DNA of 64,000 bases from Bdellovibrio sp. BCCA (GTDB lineage Bacteria; Bdellovibrionota; Bdellovibrionia; Bdellovibrionales; Bdellovibrionaceae), in contig NZ_JBBNAC010000001.1 in assembly GCF_037996825.1 (NCBI RefSeq), forward strand, positions 1,674,001 to 1,738,000. The letters are read 5' to 3'. The notes beneath the pieces were generated by a model. That model saw only the letters and a program-made list of their open reading frames with translations. It did no database searches and was not told where the DNA came from. Numbering within the stretch: the first letter of the stretch is position 1; the number at the start of each line of letters is the position of its first letter. A program made the position numbers and the translations under genes. Below are positions 8,553-17,098 of the stretch, piece by piece.

Positions 8553-9262
8553 TGAAAATCGAAAATCTTAAGTTTGAAGGTGTATCGTTCACTCATGACG
8601 GACAAGATCCGATTGTTCAAAATGTTGAATTTGACTTCCCGATGAATGAAATTTTATGGGTGAAAGCCGAAGAGGGTGCGGGTAAAAGTTCGCTTTTGCA
8701 AATTCTTGCGGGTTTACAAATTCCCCAGTCGGGAAAGTATTTGATTAACGGTGAAAACGTTGTCGACATGTCGTTTGAAGAGTTTTTGCCGTATCGTTTG
8801 CAAATCGGTTATTCGTTTGACTATGGTGGTTTGATTAACAATCGCACGTTGTTTGATAATCTGATGTTGCCTCTTCTTTATCATAAAGTCGTAACGCCGG
8901 CCGAAGCCAAAGAACGTGTTGAAAGCATGTTTAAGGAATTTGGTGTTGAAAAATTCGCTCATGAAAGACCAGCGCATGTGCCGGGTCGTGTGCGTAAGTT
9001 GACTTGTTTAATGCGTGCGTTAGTGATGCGTCCGCAAGTTCTTTTGTTGGATGATCCGAGTGTGGGTTTAGGGCAGGACAGCGTTTATCTCTTTGTCGAT
9101 CACGTCCATAAACTTCGCAAAGAAGGTTTCTTTAATCATGTTTTCATTAGTTCTTATGATGAAAAGTTCATGAATCTGTTTGCTTATCAAATTATTCACT
9201 TGGATGAAGGTCAGCTATACTATCAAGCTGTAGATCCTGAGAAAAGAGTTGTTCATCTATGA
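8552..9262 (+). CDS. MlaF-like ABC ATPase with degenerate catalytic motifs
   Basis: 236 residues, by position the ATPase of the Mla complex between mlaE and mlaD. Walker A reads AEEGAGKSS (residues 39-47; the first Gly is Ala, Lys kept). The Q-loop reads YSFDYGGL (Gln replaced by Asp, near 90). The signature reads HVPGRVRKL instead of LSGG (near 143). Walker B is LLLDDPSVGL (catalytic Glu is Asp, near 169). The D-loop is GLGQ and the H-switch His is missing in ISSYDEK (near 200). ATP binding may remain but normal hydrolysis is doubtful. The reading frame is intact and overlaps both neighbours, so it is not a decayed pseudogene. Confidence 0.85.
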   Translation: MKIENLKFEGVSFTHDGQDPIVQNVEFDFPMNEILWVKAEEGAGKSSLLQILAGLQIPQSGKYLINGENVVDMSFEEFLPYRLQIGYSFDYGGLINNRTLFDNLMLPLLYHKVVTPAEAKERVESMFKEFGVEKFAHERPAHVPGRVRKLTCLMRALVMRPQVLLLDDPSVGLGQDSVYLFVDHVHKLRKEGFFNHVFISSYDEKFMNLFAYQIIHLDEGQLYYQAVDPEKRVVHL

Positions 9263-10215
9263 TGAAGGTGAAGTTCAATAAATTTGAAAGAGTCGCGGGA
9301 TTGTTCGTGATGCTCGCTATTCTTGGGGTGATCCTCACGGCATTGAGTGCCGCCATCAAGCAAGGCTGGTTTGAGCCTAAGGTTCGCTATACGACAACTT
9401 TCGAAAACGCCGATGGAATTCATCAGGGAACTCTGGTTCAGATGTCGGGTCTTCGTGCGGGCGCTGTTGAAACTGTGGAATTGGAAAATGATAATAAAAT
9501 CCGCGTGGGATTTTATGTTTTAGGAAAATTCCAAAACAGAATTCGCGAAAACAGCACCGTGCAGCTGATTCGTCCTTTTATCATCGGTGAAAGAGTTTTG
9601 GATCTTTCTGTTGGCACTGAGCAATTTGAGATCATTCCGGCGCAGAGTGCGGTGAAGTCTCTTGAAACAGTGGATTTGATGACTCTGATGAGCGGTAAAA
9701 ATATGAACACTTACCTCTCAAAATTGGGCGGTATCTTAGAGAGCATGCAAGTCATTATGGATGCTTTTGCGGATAAAAGCCGTGCAGAGAGTCTGGTTCG
9801 TGTGATCGATAGACTTGATCCCTTAGTAAAAAATCTAAACACGATGTCTGTGGAAGTGATCAAACTTTCCAAGCAGGCGACGCATGATGATGGCGTGCAA
9901 AAACTCATGGGGAACTTGGCGATCACGACAAAAGAAATCAATAAGATTTTGCCTGAACTCAATGAGCAAAATCCGGATCTTGCCAAAGATCTTGCAACGA
10001 TGACACAAAACTTGGCGACTGTGACAAAAGCTTTAGGGCCTGCAATGCAAGCTGTTGAGCCGGAGCTTCCGGGGGCTAGCATGAAACTGGTTCAGGCCTT
10101 GAATGAAACCGTCGTGGTTTTAAAAGCAATGCAAAAGAGCTTCTTCATGCGCGGAAGTGTGCGTGAAGTGAAAGAAGAAGAAGCCACAGAGCGCCTTCCA
10201 GCCAATAGTAAGTAA
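9259..10215 (+). CDS. mlaD: MlaD-like MCE-domain protein
   Basis: 318 residues: one N-terminal membrane helix (VAGLFVMLAILGVILTALSAA), then an MCE domain (about 40-120) with GIHQGTLVQMSGLRAGAVETVEL and STVQLIRPFIIGERVLDLSVG, followed by a long helical tail (about 150-300). It forms the periplasmic ring or tunnel that receives lipid from the MlaE-ATPase complex. It is longer than E. coli MlaD (183), with the extra length helical as in longer MCE proteins. It overlaps the ATPase gene by 4 bp (ATGA). Confidence 0.93.
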   Translation: MMKVKFNKFERVAGLFVMLAILGVILTALSAAIKQGWFEPKVRYTTTFENADGIHQGTLVQMSGLRAGAVETVELENDNKIRVGFYVLGKFQNRIRENSTVQLIRPFIIGERVLDLSVGTEQFEIIPAQSAVKSLETVDLMTLMSGKNMNTYLSKLGGILESMQVIMDAFADKSRAESLVRVIDRLDPLVKNLNTMSVEVIKLSKQATHDDGVQKLMGNLAITTKEINKILPELNEQNPDLAKDLATMTQNLATVTKALGPAMQAVEPELPGASMKLVQALNETVVVLKAMQKSFFMRGSVREVKEEEATERLPANSK

Positions 10216-10256
10216 AAAAGTCTTGAATCCCCCTTTGAAAATCCTATGATAAGGGG

Positions 10257-11507
10257 GTGTTAGTTGGTCACTTATTCCGTCATTTTATTTTTTCTAAAAG
10301 AGCTGGGGCTTTGATTCGCAGAATCTCCTGGCTTTCGTTGATTGGAATTTCGATCAGTGTGACAGCCTTTCTGGTCGTTCTATTTGTGATGAATGGAATG
10401 AATGCGTCTATTAAAAAACGCATCTTAGGTTTAGAACCTCATCTTTACGTTCAAGCTTCAGGAATTTCTACAGCGGCGGGCCTTGAAGCTCATCCTGTAT
10501 TCCAGCGCCTTAAAGAGGAACCTGAAAACAAAGCCTACGTTTATGAAACTCAAGACGTGATCATTCGCAGTCAAGACGGGCAATTCCGTGGAGGCGTGGC
10601 TCGGGGAGTGACGAAGGACAGTCTTGGTTACTTTATCGAGCAGCTTCAAAAAATGGAGAAAAAGAATCAGGATAAAGATTCTCCTGCGTATTTCTGGGAT
10701 CCTCATGATGTTCCAGAGACTGGCGAAGTGATTATGGGTGTGGATTTGGCGCAGTCTTTGGGCGTTTTTGAAGGCGATTATGTGACTTTGGTAGCGCCGT
10801 CAGGTTTGTTATTGCCTCCAGGGGAAACACCTAAGTTTGAAAGAGTGAAAATCAAACGTATCGTGACGACGAGTCTTCCGGATGTGGATTCGCAGTATAT
10901 CTTTTATCAACGAGAGAAAACTTTAAACTCGTTGGTTAATGAAGGCATGCGCAAGCTGGGGATCGAAGTGTGGCTTGCGGATGAAAGCAAAGTTGAAAAT
11001 GTGAAAGAAGATCTGCTTAAGTTTTCTGACGTGAGTGTGGAAACTTGGATGGACCGCAACTCGGCGTTGTTGTATGCACTTAAGCTGGAAAAGCTGACTA
11101 TTGGAACCTTCTTAGGGCTTGCAGGAATTATCGCGGCAAGCTCTATTTTAACGGTGTTGGCTCTTTTGTTGTCGCAAAAAAGAAGAGACATTGCGATTTT
11201 GCGTACAATTGGTTTTTCAGGAAAGCAAACGGTTCGTACGTTCACGCTTTTGGGGTTTTTATTGGCATCCGTCGGAGTTTTAACCGGAGTGATCGTCGGA
11301 ACAGGATTGAGTCTTTATATTCAAGCTCATCCGCTTAAATTAATTTCGTCGCAAATTTATTACGACCCGTCATTGCCAGCTTTGGTTGATTACGGACTTG
11401 TCTTTGGTGTTCTGGTTGTCAGTGCTTTGATTGCCTGGTTCGGATCTTATCTTCCGGCAAGAACCGCATCGGAAGTGAAGCCTTCCGATGCTCTAAGAAT
11501 GAAATAA
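10257..11507 (+). CDS. LolC/LolE-like lipoprotein-release ABC permease
   Basis: 416 residues with the FtsX/MacB-type layout: membrane helix near residues 20-45 (LIRRISWLSLIGISISVTAFLVV), a large periplasmic domain (about 50-270) and three C-terminal helices with KRRDIAILRTIGFSGKQTVR and a closing PARTASEVKPSDALR. LolC/E extracts lipoproteins from the inner membrane with LolD. No lolD lies next to it. It follows mlaD by 41 bp, so co-transcription with the mla genes is plausible. Start is GTG with AAGGGG directly abutting, which is unusual spacing. Confidence 0.87.
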   Translation: MLVGHLFRHFIFSKRAGALIRRISWLSLIGISISVTAFLVVLFVMNGMNASIKKRILGLEPHLYVQASGISTAAGLEAHPVFQRLKEEPENKAYVYETQDVIIRSQDGQFRGGVARGVTKDSLGYFIEQLQKMEKKNQDKDSPAYFWDPHDVPETGEVIMGVDLAQSLGVFEGDYVTLVAPSGLLLPPGETPKFERVKIKRIVTTSLPDVDSQYIFYQREKTLNSLVNEGMRKLGIEVWLADESKVENVKEDLLKFSDVSVETWMDRNSALLYALKLEKLTIGTFLGLAGIIAASSILTVLALLLSQKRRDIAILRTIGFSGKQTVRTFTLLGFLLASVGVLTGVIVGTGLSLYIQAHPLKLISSQIYYDPSLPALVDYGLVFGVLVVSALIAWFGSYLPARTASEVKPSDALRMK

Positions 11508-12329
11508 TTAAACGCTTACTTGATAGTCGCGAAGAGCGTCTGTCAAAGATGTCTTTAGGTCTGTGCTTGGTTTTCTTTTTCCAATGATCAACGCACAAGG
11601 TACGCCGTATTTTCCTGCTGCAAAATCTTTCATTTGTGTTCCGGGAATCACGACACAGTTTGCTGGCACGCGACCTTTGTATTCAACAGGAGAAGATCCC
11701 GTTACATCAATGATCTTTGTACTCGCAGTGATAGTCACGCCTGCGCCAAGAACCGCACCTTCTTCAATCACGGCACCTTCAACAACGATGCAACGGCTGC
11801 CAACAAAGGCATTATCTTCGACGATCACAGGACTTGCTTGCACAGGTTCAAGAACGCCGCCGATACCAACACCGCCAGAAAGATGCACGTTTTTGCCGAT
11901 CTGTGCGCAAGAACCCACTGTAGCCCAAGTGTCGACCATGGTGCCAGAGCCCACGTAAGCACCGATGTTCACGTAAGAAGGCATCAGGATCGCGCCTTTT
12001 TCAATGAACGAACCTTTGCGAGCTAGAGCGTGGGGTACAACGCGCACGCCATCTTCTTCGCTCCATTGTTTTACAGGGATTTTATCAAAATAAGTAAAAT
12101 CGCCGGCTTTCATCACATCCATTTTTTGAATGCGGAAGTAAAGCAAGATCGCTTTTTTAATCCACTCGTGAGTGATCCAGCCTTCCGATTTTTTTTCGCA
12201 GACACGCAATCGTCCTGCATCCAGACCTTCAATGGTTTCAAAAACGGCTTTCAGTTCATTCGTGGTAAGTAAGTCGACAGTCTTTCCGCCTTGAACGTCT
12301 GAATAGATTTGATTCACTTCATTTTGCAT
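11508..12329 (-). CDS. dapD: DapD, tetrahydrodipicolinate N-succinyltransferase
   Basis: 273 residues, the family length. It succinylates tetrahydrodipicolinate in the succinylase route to meso-diaminopimelate and lysine. The C-terminal left-handed beta-helix is obvious from hexapeptide repeats (IEKGAILMPSYVNIGAYVGSG, GVGIGGVLEPVQASPVIVEDNAFVG, VIEEGAVLGAGVTI). It is cytosolic and trimeric. It ends directly against the convergent LolC/E-like gene. The M14 peptidase gene lies upstream on the same strand, 17 bp away. Confidence 0.97.
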   Translation of the reverse strand: MQNEVNQIYSDVQGGKTVDLLTTNELKAVFETIEGLDAGRLRVCEKKSEGWITHEWIKKAILLYFRIQKMDVMKAGDFTYFDKIPVKQWSEEDGVRVVPHALARKGSFIEKGAILMPSYVNIGAYVGSGTMVDTWATVGSCAQIGKNVHLSGGVGIGGVLEPVQASPVIVEDNAFVGSRCIVVEGAVIEEGAVLGAGVTITASTKIIDVTGSSPVEYKGRVPANCVVIPGTQMKDFAAGKYGVPCALIIGKRKPSTDLKTSLTDALRDYQVSV

Positions 12330-12346
12330 AAACTCTCCTACAAAAA

Positions 12347-12997
12347 CTATTTTTCTAAAACCTTCAGGGATTCCATGATGGCCGGAACATGGATTTCGAT
12401 GATCTTCTCTGCAGAAAGACCTCTTTCGATTTCGTATGTCAGTGTCGGCATATTGCGCTCGATCCCCGTGTAAGTGCCAAGGCAGCCTGGGGTGGGGTAT
12501 CCAATGTCGTCATCGATTTTGTAACCCGTTCTTTGTGCCAAGACTTCGGCGACAGGACGGCAGTTTCCATTCATATTTAAAACCGGATGCCATGAATGCA
12601 AAGACAAAATGAAAACAGGTTTTTTGGTTTCAAGGTAAGTCATCAAACCTTTGTTTTCATTTTCGCTGCCTGCAAAAGGTCCTGGATGATAGCGTGGAGT
12701 TTTTACTTCAGGGGACCAATCTTTAGTTGGCATATTGCGATTTAAATCGACACCGTTGCCATTGCCACGAGTTTTGAAAATCACACCTTCAAAGTTAAAC
12801 TGCGGAACCAAAGTCAGATTGAGTTTGTAAGGAAAAGACTCCATGAATCTTTTCAGAAGTTCCTGGGATGCGATGACCCCCTCAATTTCGTCGCCGTGAA
12901 CGCCGCCCAGGATAAGAACCTCCGGGCCTCCATTTGTAAACTCATAGGCGATGACCGGCATGCCTTTGGAAGTGTAAGTAAAAATAGAAGTTTTCAT
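12347..12997 (-). CDS. M14-family zinc carboxypeptidase, MpaA-like
   Basis: 216 residues from ATG 12997, chosen because AAGGA lies 9 bp upstream; an in-frame extension to 13057 would run into the lysA start. Zinc and catalytic residues are visible: HGDE (H34, E37), DLNRN (84-88), LSLHS (H134) and TYE (E189). MpaA-type enzymes remove meso-diaminopimelate from murein peptides (L-Ala-gamma-D-Glu-mDAP). Placement between dapD and divergent lysA, both diaminopimelate genes, supports that substrate. No signal peptide, so it is cytosolic. Other M14 specificities remain possible. Confidence 0.8.
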   Translation of the reverse strand: MKTSIFTYTSKGMPVIAYEFTNGGPEVLILGGVHGDEIEGVIASQELLKRFMESFPYKLNLTLVPQFNFEGVIFKTRGNGNGVDLNRNMPTKDWSPEVKTPRYHPGPFAGSENENKGLMTYLETKKPVFILSLHSWHPVLNMNGNCRPVAEVLAQRTGYKIDDDIGYPTPGCLGTYTGIERNMPTLTYEIERGLSAEKIIEIHVPAIMESLKVLEK

Positions 12998-13040
12998 GAC
13001 AAAGTATCCTTCTTGCGCCATGATGTTAGCAGAGGTCGGT

Positions 13041-14216
13041 ATGGAATACATCAACAATGAGTTATGCCTAGGTCCGTTAAAGAAAGCGCTCTTGCCTTTG
13101 TGTGCGAACTATATGCGGCCTATCTACGTTTACGACCTCGATTTTATCTCGCAAAGATATCAAGCCATGAAAAAAGCGTTGGGAAAGACGCGTCTTTTTT
13201 ACGCGGTGAAAGCCAATCCCAATGTGGAAATCCTGCAACATCTCAAAAAATTAGGAGCTGGTGCGGACGTGGTTTCTTTAGGAGAAATTAAACGTGCTTT
13301 AGAGAGCGGTTTTACCGTGCAAGACATCGTCTATAGCGGTGTTGGAAAAACCCGCCATGAGATCACGGAAGCTTTGAAGCTTGGCATTTATCAAATCAAT
13401 GTGGAAAGCTTGCCGGAGCTGGAGCGCATTGGAACGATTGCCAATGAGCTTGGTAAAACGGCTTCGGTGGCTTTGCGCTTGAATCCCGATATTGATATCA
13501 AAACTCATCCCTATATTGCGACCGGCCTAAAAGATAATAAATTTGGAATGGAGCTTTCGCTAATTCCCGAGTTGATCCAATGTTTGGAAAAGCATGCGGG
13601 CTCCATTGATCTTGTCGGCGTGAGCTTGCATTTGGGTTCTATGATGATGGAGTTTTCGGGTTATCAAGAAGCGCTTAAAACTTTGAAAACGATCTTTGTG
13701 GATTTACAAAAAAAGTTTCCTGCTTTAAAGCGCTTTGATTTCGGCGGAGGCGTTGGGATTTTCTATGATCGCTTGGATTTAGAACTTGAAGAAAGTCTTT
13801 TGCGTGATTATGCGAAAATCACTTTGGACACTTTAAGCGACTTAAACTGTGAATTGCAAAGTGAACCGGGGCGCTGGCTTGTAGGTCACTGTGGCGTTTT
13901 GATTACTCAGGTGCAGTACATTAAAAAGACATCAGCGAAAACTTTTGTGGTCGTTGATTCAGGTATGAATCATTTGATTCGTCCTTCATTATACGAGGCA
14001 GATCATATGATCATGCCGCTCGTAAAAAAATTAGAAAATATCAAAGCCGATATCGTAGGGCCTATTTGCGAGTCTGCAGATTTTTTTGCTAAAGATAAAA
14101 CTCTCACAAGTATCTCGGAAGGTGATTTTGTCGCCGTCATGGATGCTGGCGCTTATGGATACTCCATGGCCAGCGTCTACAACCTTCAGGAACTGCCGTT
14201 AGAGATTTGTATTTAG
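13041..14216 (+). CDS. lysA: LysA, diaminopimelate decarboxylase
   Basis: 391 residues from ATG 13041 (AGAGG just upstream; an upstream in-frame ATG at 12996 lies inside the divergent gene's start). PLP-dependent conversion of meso-diaminopimelate to lysine. PLP Lys57 lies in FYAVKANPN; HLGSMMMEFSGY, DFGGGVG, SEPGRWLV and GPICESAD (near 339, catalytic Cys) are all present. It ends soon after AGAYGYSMASVYN, so the C-terminal RPRPAEV stretch usual in the family is missing or altered. Its tail overlaps convergent ddl by 4 bp. Confidence 0.95.
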   Translation: MEYINNELCLGPLKKALLPLCANYMRPIYVYDLDFISQRYQAMKKALGKTRLFYAVKANPNVEILQHLKKLGAGADVVSLGEIKRALESGFTVQDIVYSGVGKTRHEITEALKLGIYQINVESLPELERIGTIANELGKTASVALRLNPDIDIKTHPYIATGLKDNKFGMELSLIPELIQCLEKHAGSIDLVGVSLHLGSMMMEFSGYQEALKTLKTIFVDLQKKFPALKRFDFGGGVGIFYDRLDLELEESLLRDYAKITLDTLSDLNCELQSEPGRWLVGHCGVLITQVQYIKKTSAKTFVVVDSGMNHLIRPSLYEADHMIMPLVKKLENIKADIVGPICESADFFAKDKTLTSISEGDFVAVMDAGAYGYSMASVYNLQELPLEICI

Positions 14217-15238
14217 TTATAGCGCTCTAAAGCCCAACGCAATTGCAGCTCAATAAAATCAGTCATATTGATTTTAGCTTCGGCAAGTTGCTGTGGAATA
14301 AAAGAAGCCTTTGTAAGACCAGGAAGAGTATTGGTCTCTAAGTAAATAATCTCATCATTTGCACAAAGAATCACATCGGTTCTTGTATAACCGTAGCAGT
14401 TAAGCGCCTTGTGTGCCTTCATGGAAACTTCTTGCAAGGCCTTCATTTGTTCCGGCTTTACCTCTGCAGGAGTGATTTCAGTAGAGCCCTGGCCCAGGTA
14501 TTTTCCGCTATAGTCAAAGTTGCGACCTGACTGCATGATCACTTCAGAAGCTGGCAAGGCTTGATGGCCTTGGGGTGTCTGCAAAATCCCGATGGTGCAC
14601 TCGCGACCGACGATAAATTTTTCTGCGAGGTACGGAGTTTCCGGTTTCTTGGAAATCTCTTTGATCGCATTTTCTAAAATAGATTCGCTATCGACAATAA
14701 ATAAACCAATGCTGGAGCCATTCGCTGTCGGCTTTAAAACGATTTTTGAATGACGTTTAAAAAATGCACGAAGAGCTTCAAAGCTTTCTGCAGATTTTGG
14801 ATTTACTGAAAGTTCATCTGTCGTTTTAATTCCCGCTGCGGCAACGGTTTTCTTTGCACGCACTTTATCGAAACAGTCGCGACTGGCCAGAGAGCCCGAT
14901 CCCGTGAAGGGAATACGAAACTCTTCAAGCAAGGCCTGCATCTCTCCGTTTTCACCTTCGGTGCCGTGAAAACCCATAAAGACAACGTGATTTTTTAATA
15001 AAGGCATTGCTTCTTTTAATCCCGAGGCGATTTGTGTTCCTGCTTTCGGAGAGAATTCCTGAGTGAAAGCATCGGCGTGCTGAAGAAGATCCGTTTTTTG
15101 AATCTCATGAACGCCTCCAGATTTTGTTAGGAACCAGATTTTCGTAAATCCATATTGCTGACACAAGTTCTGTGCTGAAGCCGTTGAAACCAATCTTTCA
15201 TCTGAAGAGCCGCCAAAGAAGAGAACTGTGTTTTGCAT
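14213..15238 (-). CDS. ddl: D-alanine--D-alanine ligase
   Basis: 341 residues, ATP-grasp fold. It makes the D-Ala-D-Ala end of the murein stem peptide in the cytosol. Signatures are FFGGSSDER near the N-terminus, MGFHGTEGENGEMQALLE, FTGSGSLASRDCFDK, KPTANGSSIG (ATP and substrate loop) and YLETNTLPGLT at the C-terminus. It lies 1 bp after murI on the same strand, so the two D-amino-acid/murein genes form an operon, probably with the IMPDH-family gene upstream. Confidence 0.95.
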   Translation of the reverse strand: MQNTVLFFGGSSDERLVSTASAQNLCQQYGFTKIWFLTKSGGVHEIQKTDLLQHADAFTQEFSPKAGTQIASGLKEAMPLLKNHVVFMGFHGTEGENGEMQALLEEFRIPFTGSGSLASRDCFDKVRAKKTVAAAGIKTTDELSVNPKSAESFEALRAFFKRHSKIVLKPTANGSSIGLFIVDSESILENAIKEISKKPETPYLAEKFIVGRECTIGILQTPQGHQALPASEVIMQSGRNFDYSGKYLGQGSTEITPAEVKPEQMKALQEVSMKAHKALNCYGYTRTDVILCANDEIIYLETNTLPGLTKASFIPQQLAEAKINMTDFIELQLRWALERYN

Positions 15239-15239
15239 A

Positions 15240-16046
15240 TTATAAATCTACCACGCGGAATTCATCCGCTTTAACAGGTTTTAAAATTCTATGAGCCACT
15301 TCTGTAAAGTGGACAGAGTGGTCTGTTGTCATAATATCAATATGACGATTTTCGTTCGAGGTGTTTTTGCCAAGGCGCCCTTGTGTGAAATCGTGATGAA
15401 GCCATCTGGCGATTGCTTCGCCAGAATCTACAAGTTCAATGGAAGAGCCCGTCACACGCGCGATAGAATTTTTTAAAATTGGATAGTGCGTGCAACCCAG
15501 AATCAAAGTGTCGATATGGTTTTGTAAAAGAGGACTAAGATAACGGAACACAATCAAGTTCGTCACAGGATCTGAATCCCAACCTTCTTCCGCTAAAGGG
15601 ACAAAAAGGGGGCAAGCTTGATCAAAGACTTGCGCCTTTGAGTTCATCTCCATGATTTTTTTTGTATAAGCTTGGCTGTTGATCGTGGCTCTGGTTCCTA
15701 GAACACCAATGCGGCCTGTAGGAGAAACTTCTAAGGCTCTTTGTGAGCCGGGTTCGATCACATTGTAAATAGGCAAACCATCGAACTCGTGCTCTGTCAG
15801 TTGGCTTGAGGCCGTATTACAGGCAATGACGATGGCTTTGACATTCTGTTTTTCGAGAAACTGAATATTCTGTTCAGAATATTTGCGAATTGTCTGTGGA
15901 GACTTCGACCCATAGGGAAGGCGAGCGGTGTCCCCCAAGTAAAGAAAATTTTCCTGGGGGAATTGCAAAGCAAGTTCTTTGAGAACGGTGAGACCACCGA
16001 TCCCAGAATCAAACACGCCGATGGGTCGAGAATCTGAATTCGACAT
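15240..16046 (-). CDS. murI: MurI, glutamate racemase
   Basis: 268 residues. It converts L- to D-glutamate for murein precursor synthesis. Both catalytic cysteines are visible in VIACNTASS (near residue 75) and LGCTHYPILK (near 184), together with GVFDSGIGGLTVLKEL at the N-terminus and the DTARLPYGSKS loop. It sits 2 bp downstream of the IMPDH-family gene and 1 bp upstream of ddl on the minus strand, which indicates one transcript. Confidence 0.97.
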   Translation of the reverse strand: MSNSDSRPIGVFDSGIGGLTVLKELALQFPQENFLYLGDTARLPYGSKSPQTIRKYSEQNIQFLEKQNVKAIVIACNTASSQLTEHEFDGLPIYNVIEPGSQRALEVSPTGRIGVLGTRATINSQAYTKKIMEMNSKAQVFDQACPLFVPLAEEGWDSDPVTNLIVFRYLSPLLQNHIDTLILGCTHYPILKNSIARVTGSSIELVDSGEAIARWLHHDFTQGRLGKNTSNENRHIDIMTTDHSVHFTEVAHRILKPVKADEFRVVDL

Positions 16047-16048
16047 TC

Positions 16049-17098
16049 TTAAATTCTTACCCCGTGGGCACGAGACTCGGCAACACCATTTGCTGACATC
16101 TCCATAAAGAGAGCTTTCTCACGAATTTCAGCAATAGTTGTCGCGTTAACGTAGCTCATTCCAGAGCGAATTCCGCCCGCAACTTCAAGGATCACGTCTT
16201 TCACGTGTCCTTTAACATTCACTTGCGTAGATTCTCCTTCAGGAGCCATTCCCTCTGGAACGCCACCACGCCATGAATCTTGAGCAGAACGAGAAGCCAT
16301 TCCACGGTATTGTTTCTTACCGTTTTTGATTTCTCCTGGAGTTTCAATGGTTCCAGAAAGCATGCTTCCAAGCATCACGGTGCTTGCGCCCGCGGCGAAA
16401 GCTTTCACCATATCACCTGACGTACGAATACCGCCGTCAGCGATCACCGGCACACCGTAGCTGTCAGCGATCTCAGCGCAAAGAGCGATCGCTGTTAATT
16501 GCGGAACTCCGCAACCTGTGATGATACGAGTTGTACACATAGAGCCAGGACCGATACCCACTTTGATAGCGTCAGCGCCAGCTTCGATCAAATCGCGAGC
16601 CGCATCTGGAGTCGCCATGTTTCCTGCGATGATTTCAACTTGTGGGTACGTGTCTTTAAGCCATTTCAAAGTTTCCATCATTTGGATGGAGTGACCATGA
16701 GCGATGTCGATTGTGATCAGGTTTACACCTGCATCAATCAAAGACTTCGCACGTGTTTTAAATTCTTCGCCCACACCAACGCTGGCAGAAATATTTTTTA
16801 CGCCTGCTTCTTTCAAGCGACGAGCTTGAGAAGCTTGTTCTTCTGTCGTGATAAAGCGGTGAAGAATACCAATGCCGCCCAACTGATTCATTGCCAAGGC
16901 CATGTCGTATTCAGTGACGGTGTCCATGTTGGCGCTGATGATCGGCATCTCGATGGAGATTTTTTTCGTCAACTTTGAAGTAAGATGTGGGTCACGACGA
17001 GAACGGATGTCTGAACGTGCAGGAGTGATAAGGACGTCGTCGAAAGTCAGACCGCGACCACGATTTTTAATATCTTTCCAATTAAACATGAGCGTCAT
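16049..17098 (-). CDS. IMP dehydrogenase/GMP reductase family protein, probably GMP reductase
   Basis: 349 residues, a TIM barrel without the CBS pair normal in IMP dehydrogenase; the length fits GMP reductase (about 347). Conserved: [33 protein letters not shown] with the catalytic Cys, [15 protein letters not shown] and [10 protein letters not shown]. The C-terminal flap ([18 protein letters not shown]) resembles GMP reductase as much as IMP dehydrogenase, so the reaction (GMP to IMP, or IMP to XMP) cannot be fixed from sequence alone. Its start overlaps the preceding membrane protein gene by 17 bp, implying coupling. Confidence 0.85.
   Translation of the reverse strand: MTLMFNWKDIKNRGRGLTFDDVLITPARSDIRSRRDPHLTSKLTKKISIEMPIISANMDTVTEYDMALAMNQLGGIGILHRFITTEEQASQARRLKEAGVKNISASVGVGEEFKTRAKSLIDAGVNLITIDIAHGHSIQMMETLKWLKDTYPQVEIIAGNMATPDAARDLIEAGADAIKVGIGPGSMCTTRIITGCGVPQLTAIALCAEIADSYGVPVIADGGIRTSGDMVKAFAAGASTVMLGSMLSGTIETPGEIKNGKKQYRGMASRSAQDSWRGGVPEGMAPEGESTQVNVKGHVKDVILEVAGGIRSGMSYVNATTIAEIREKALFMEMSANGVAESRAHGVRI

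Noticed and set aside
8552-9262. Treating the degenerate MlaF-like gene as a pseudogene
   Set aside because: The frame is full length, overlaps both neighbours with start/stop coupling, and keeps Walker A Lys and Walker B Asp.
16499-16978. 159-codon plus-strand open frame
   Set aside because: Antisense shadow of the IMPDH/GMP reductase family gene; composition (His/Cys/Arg rich) is typical of shadows.
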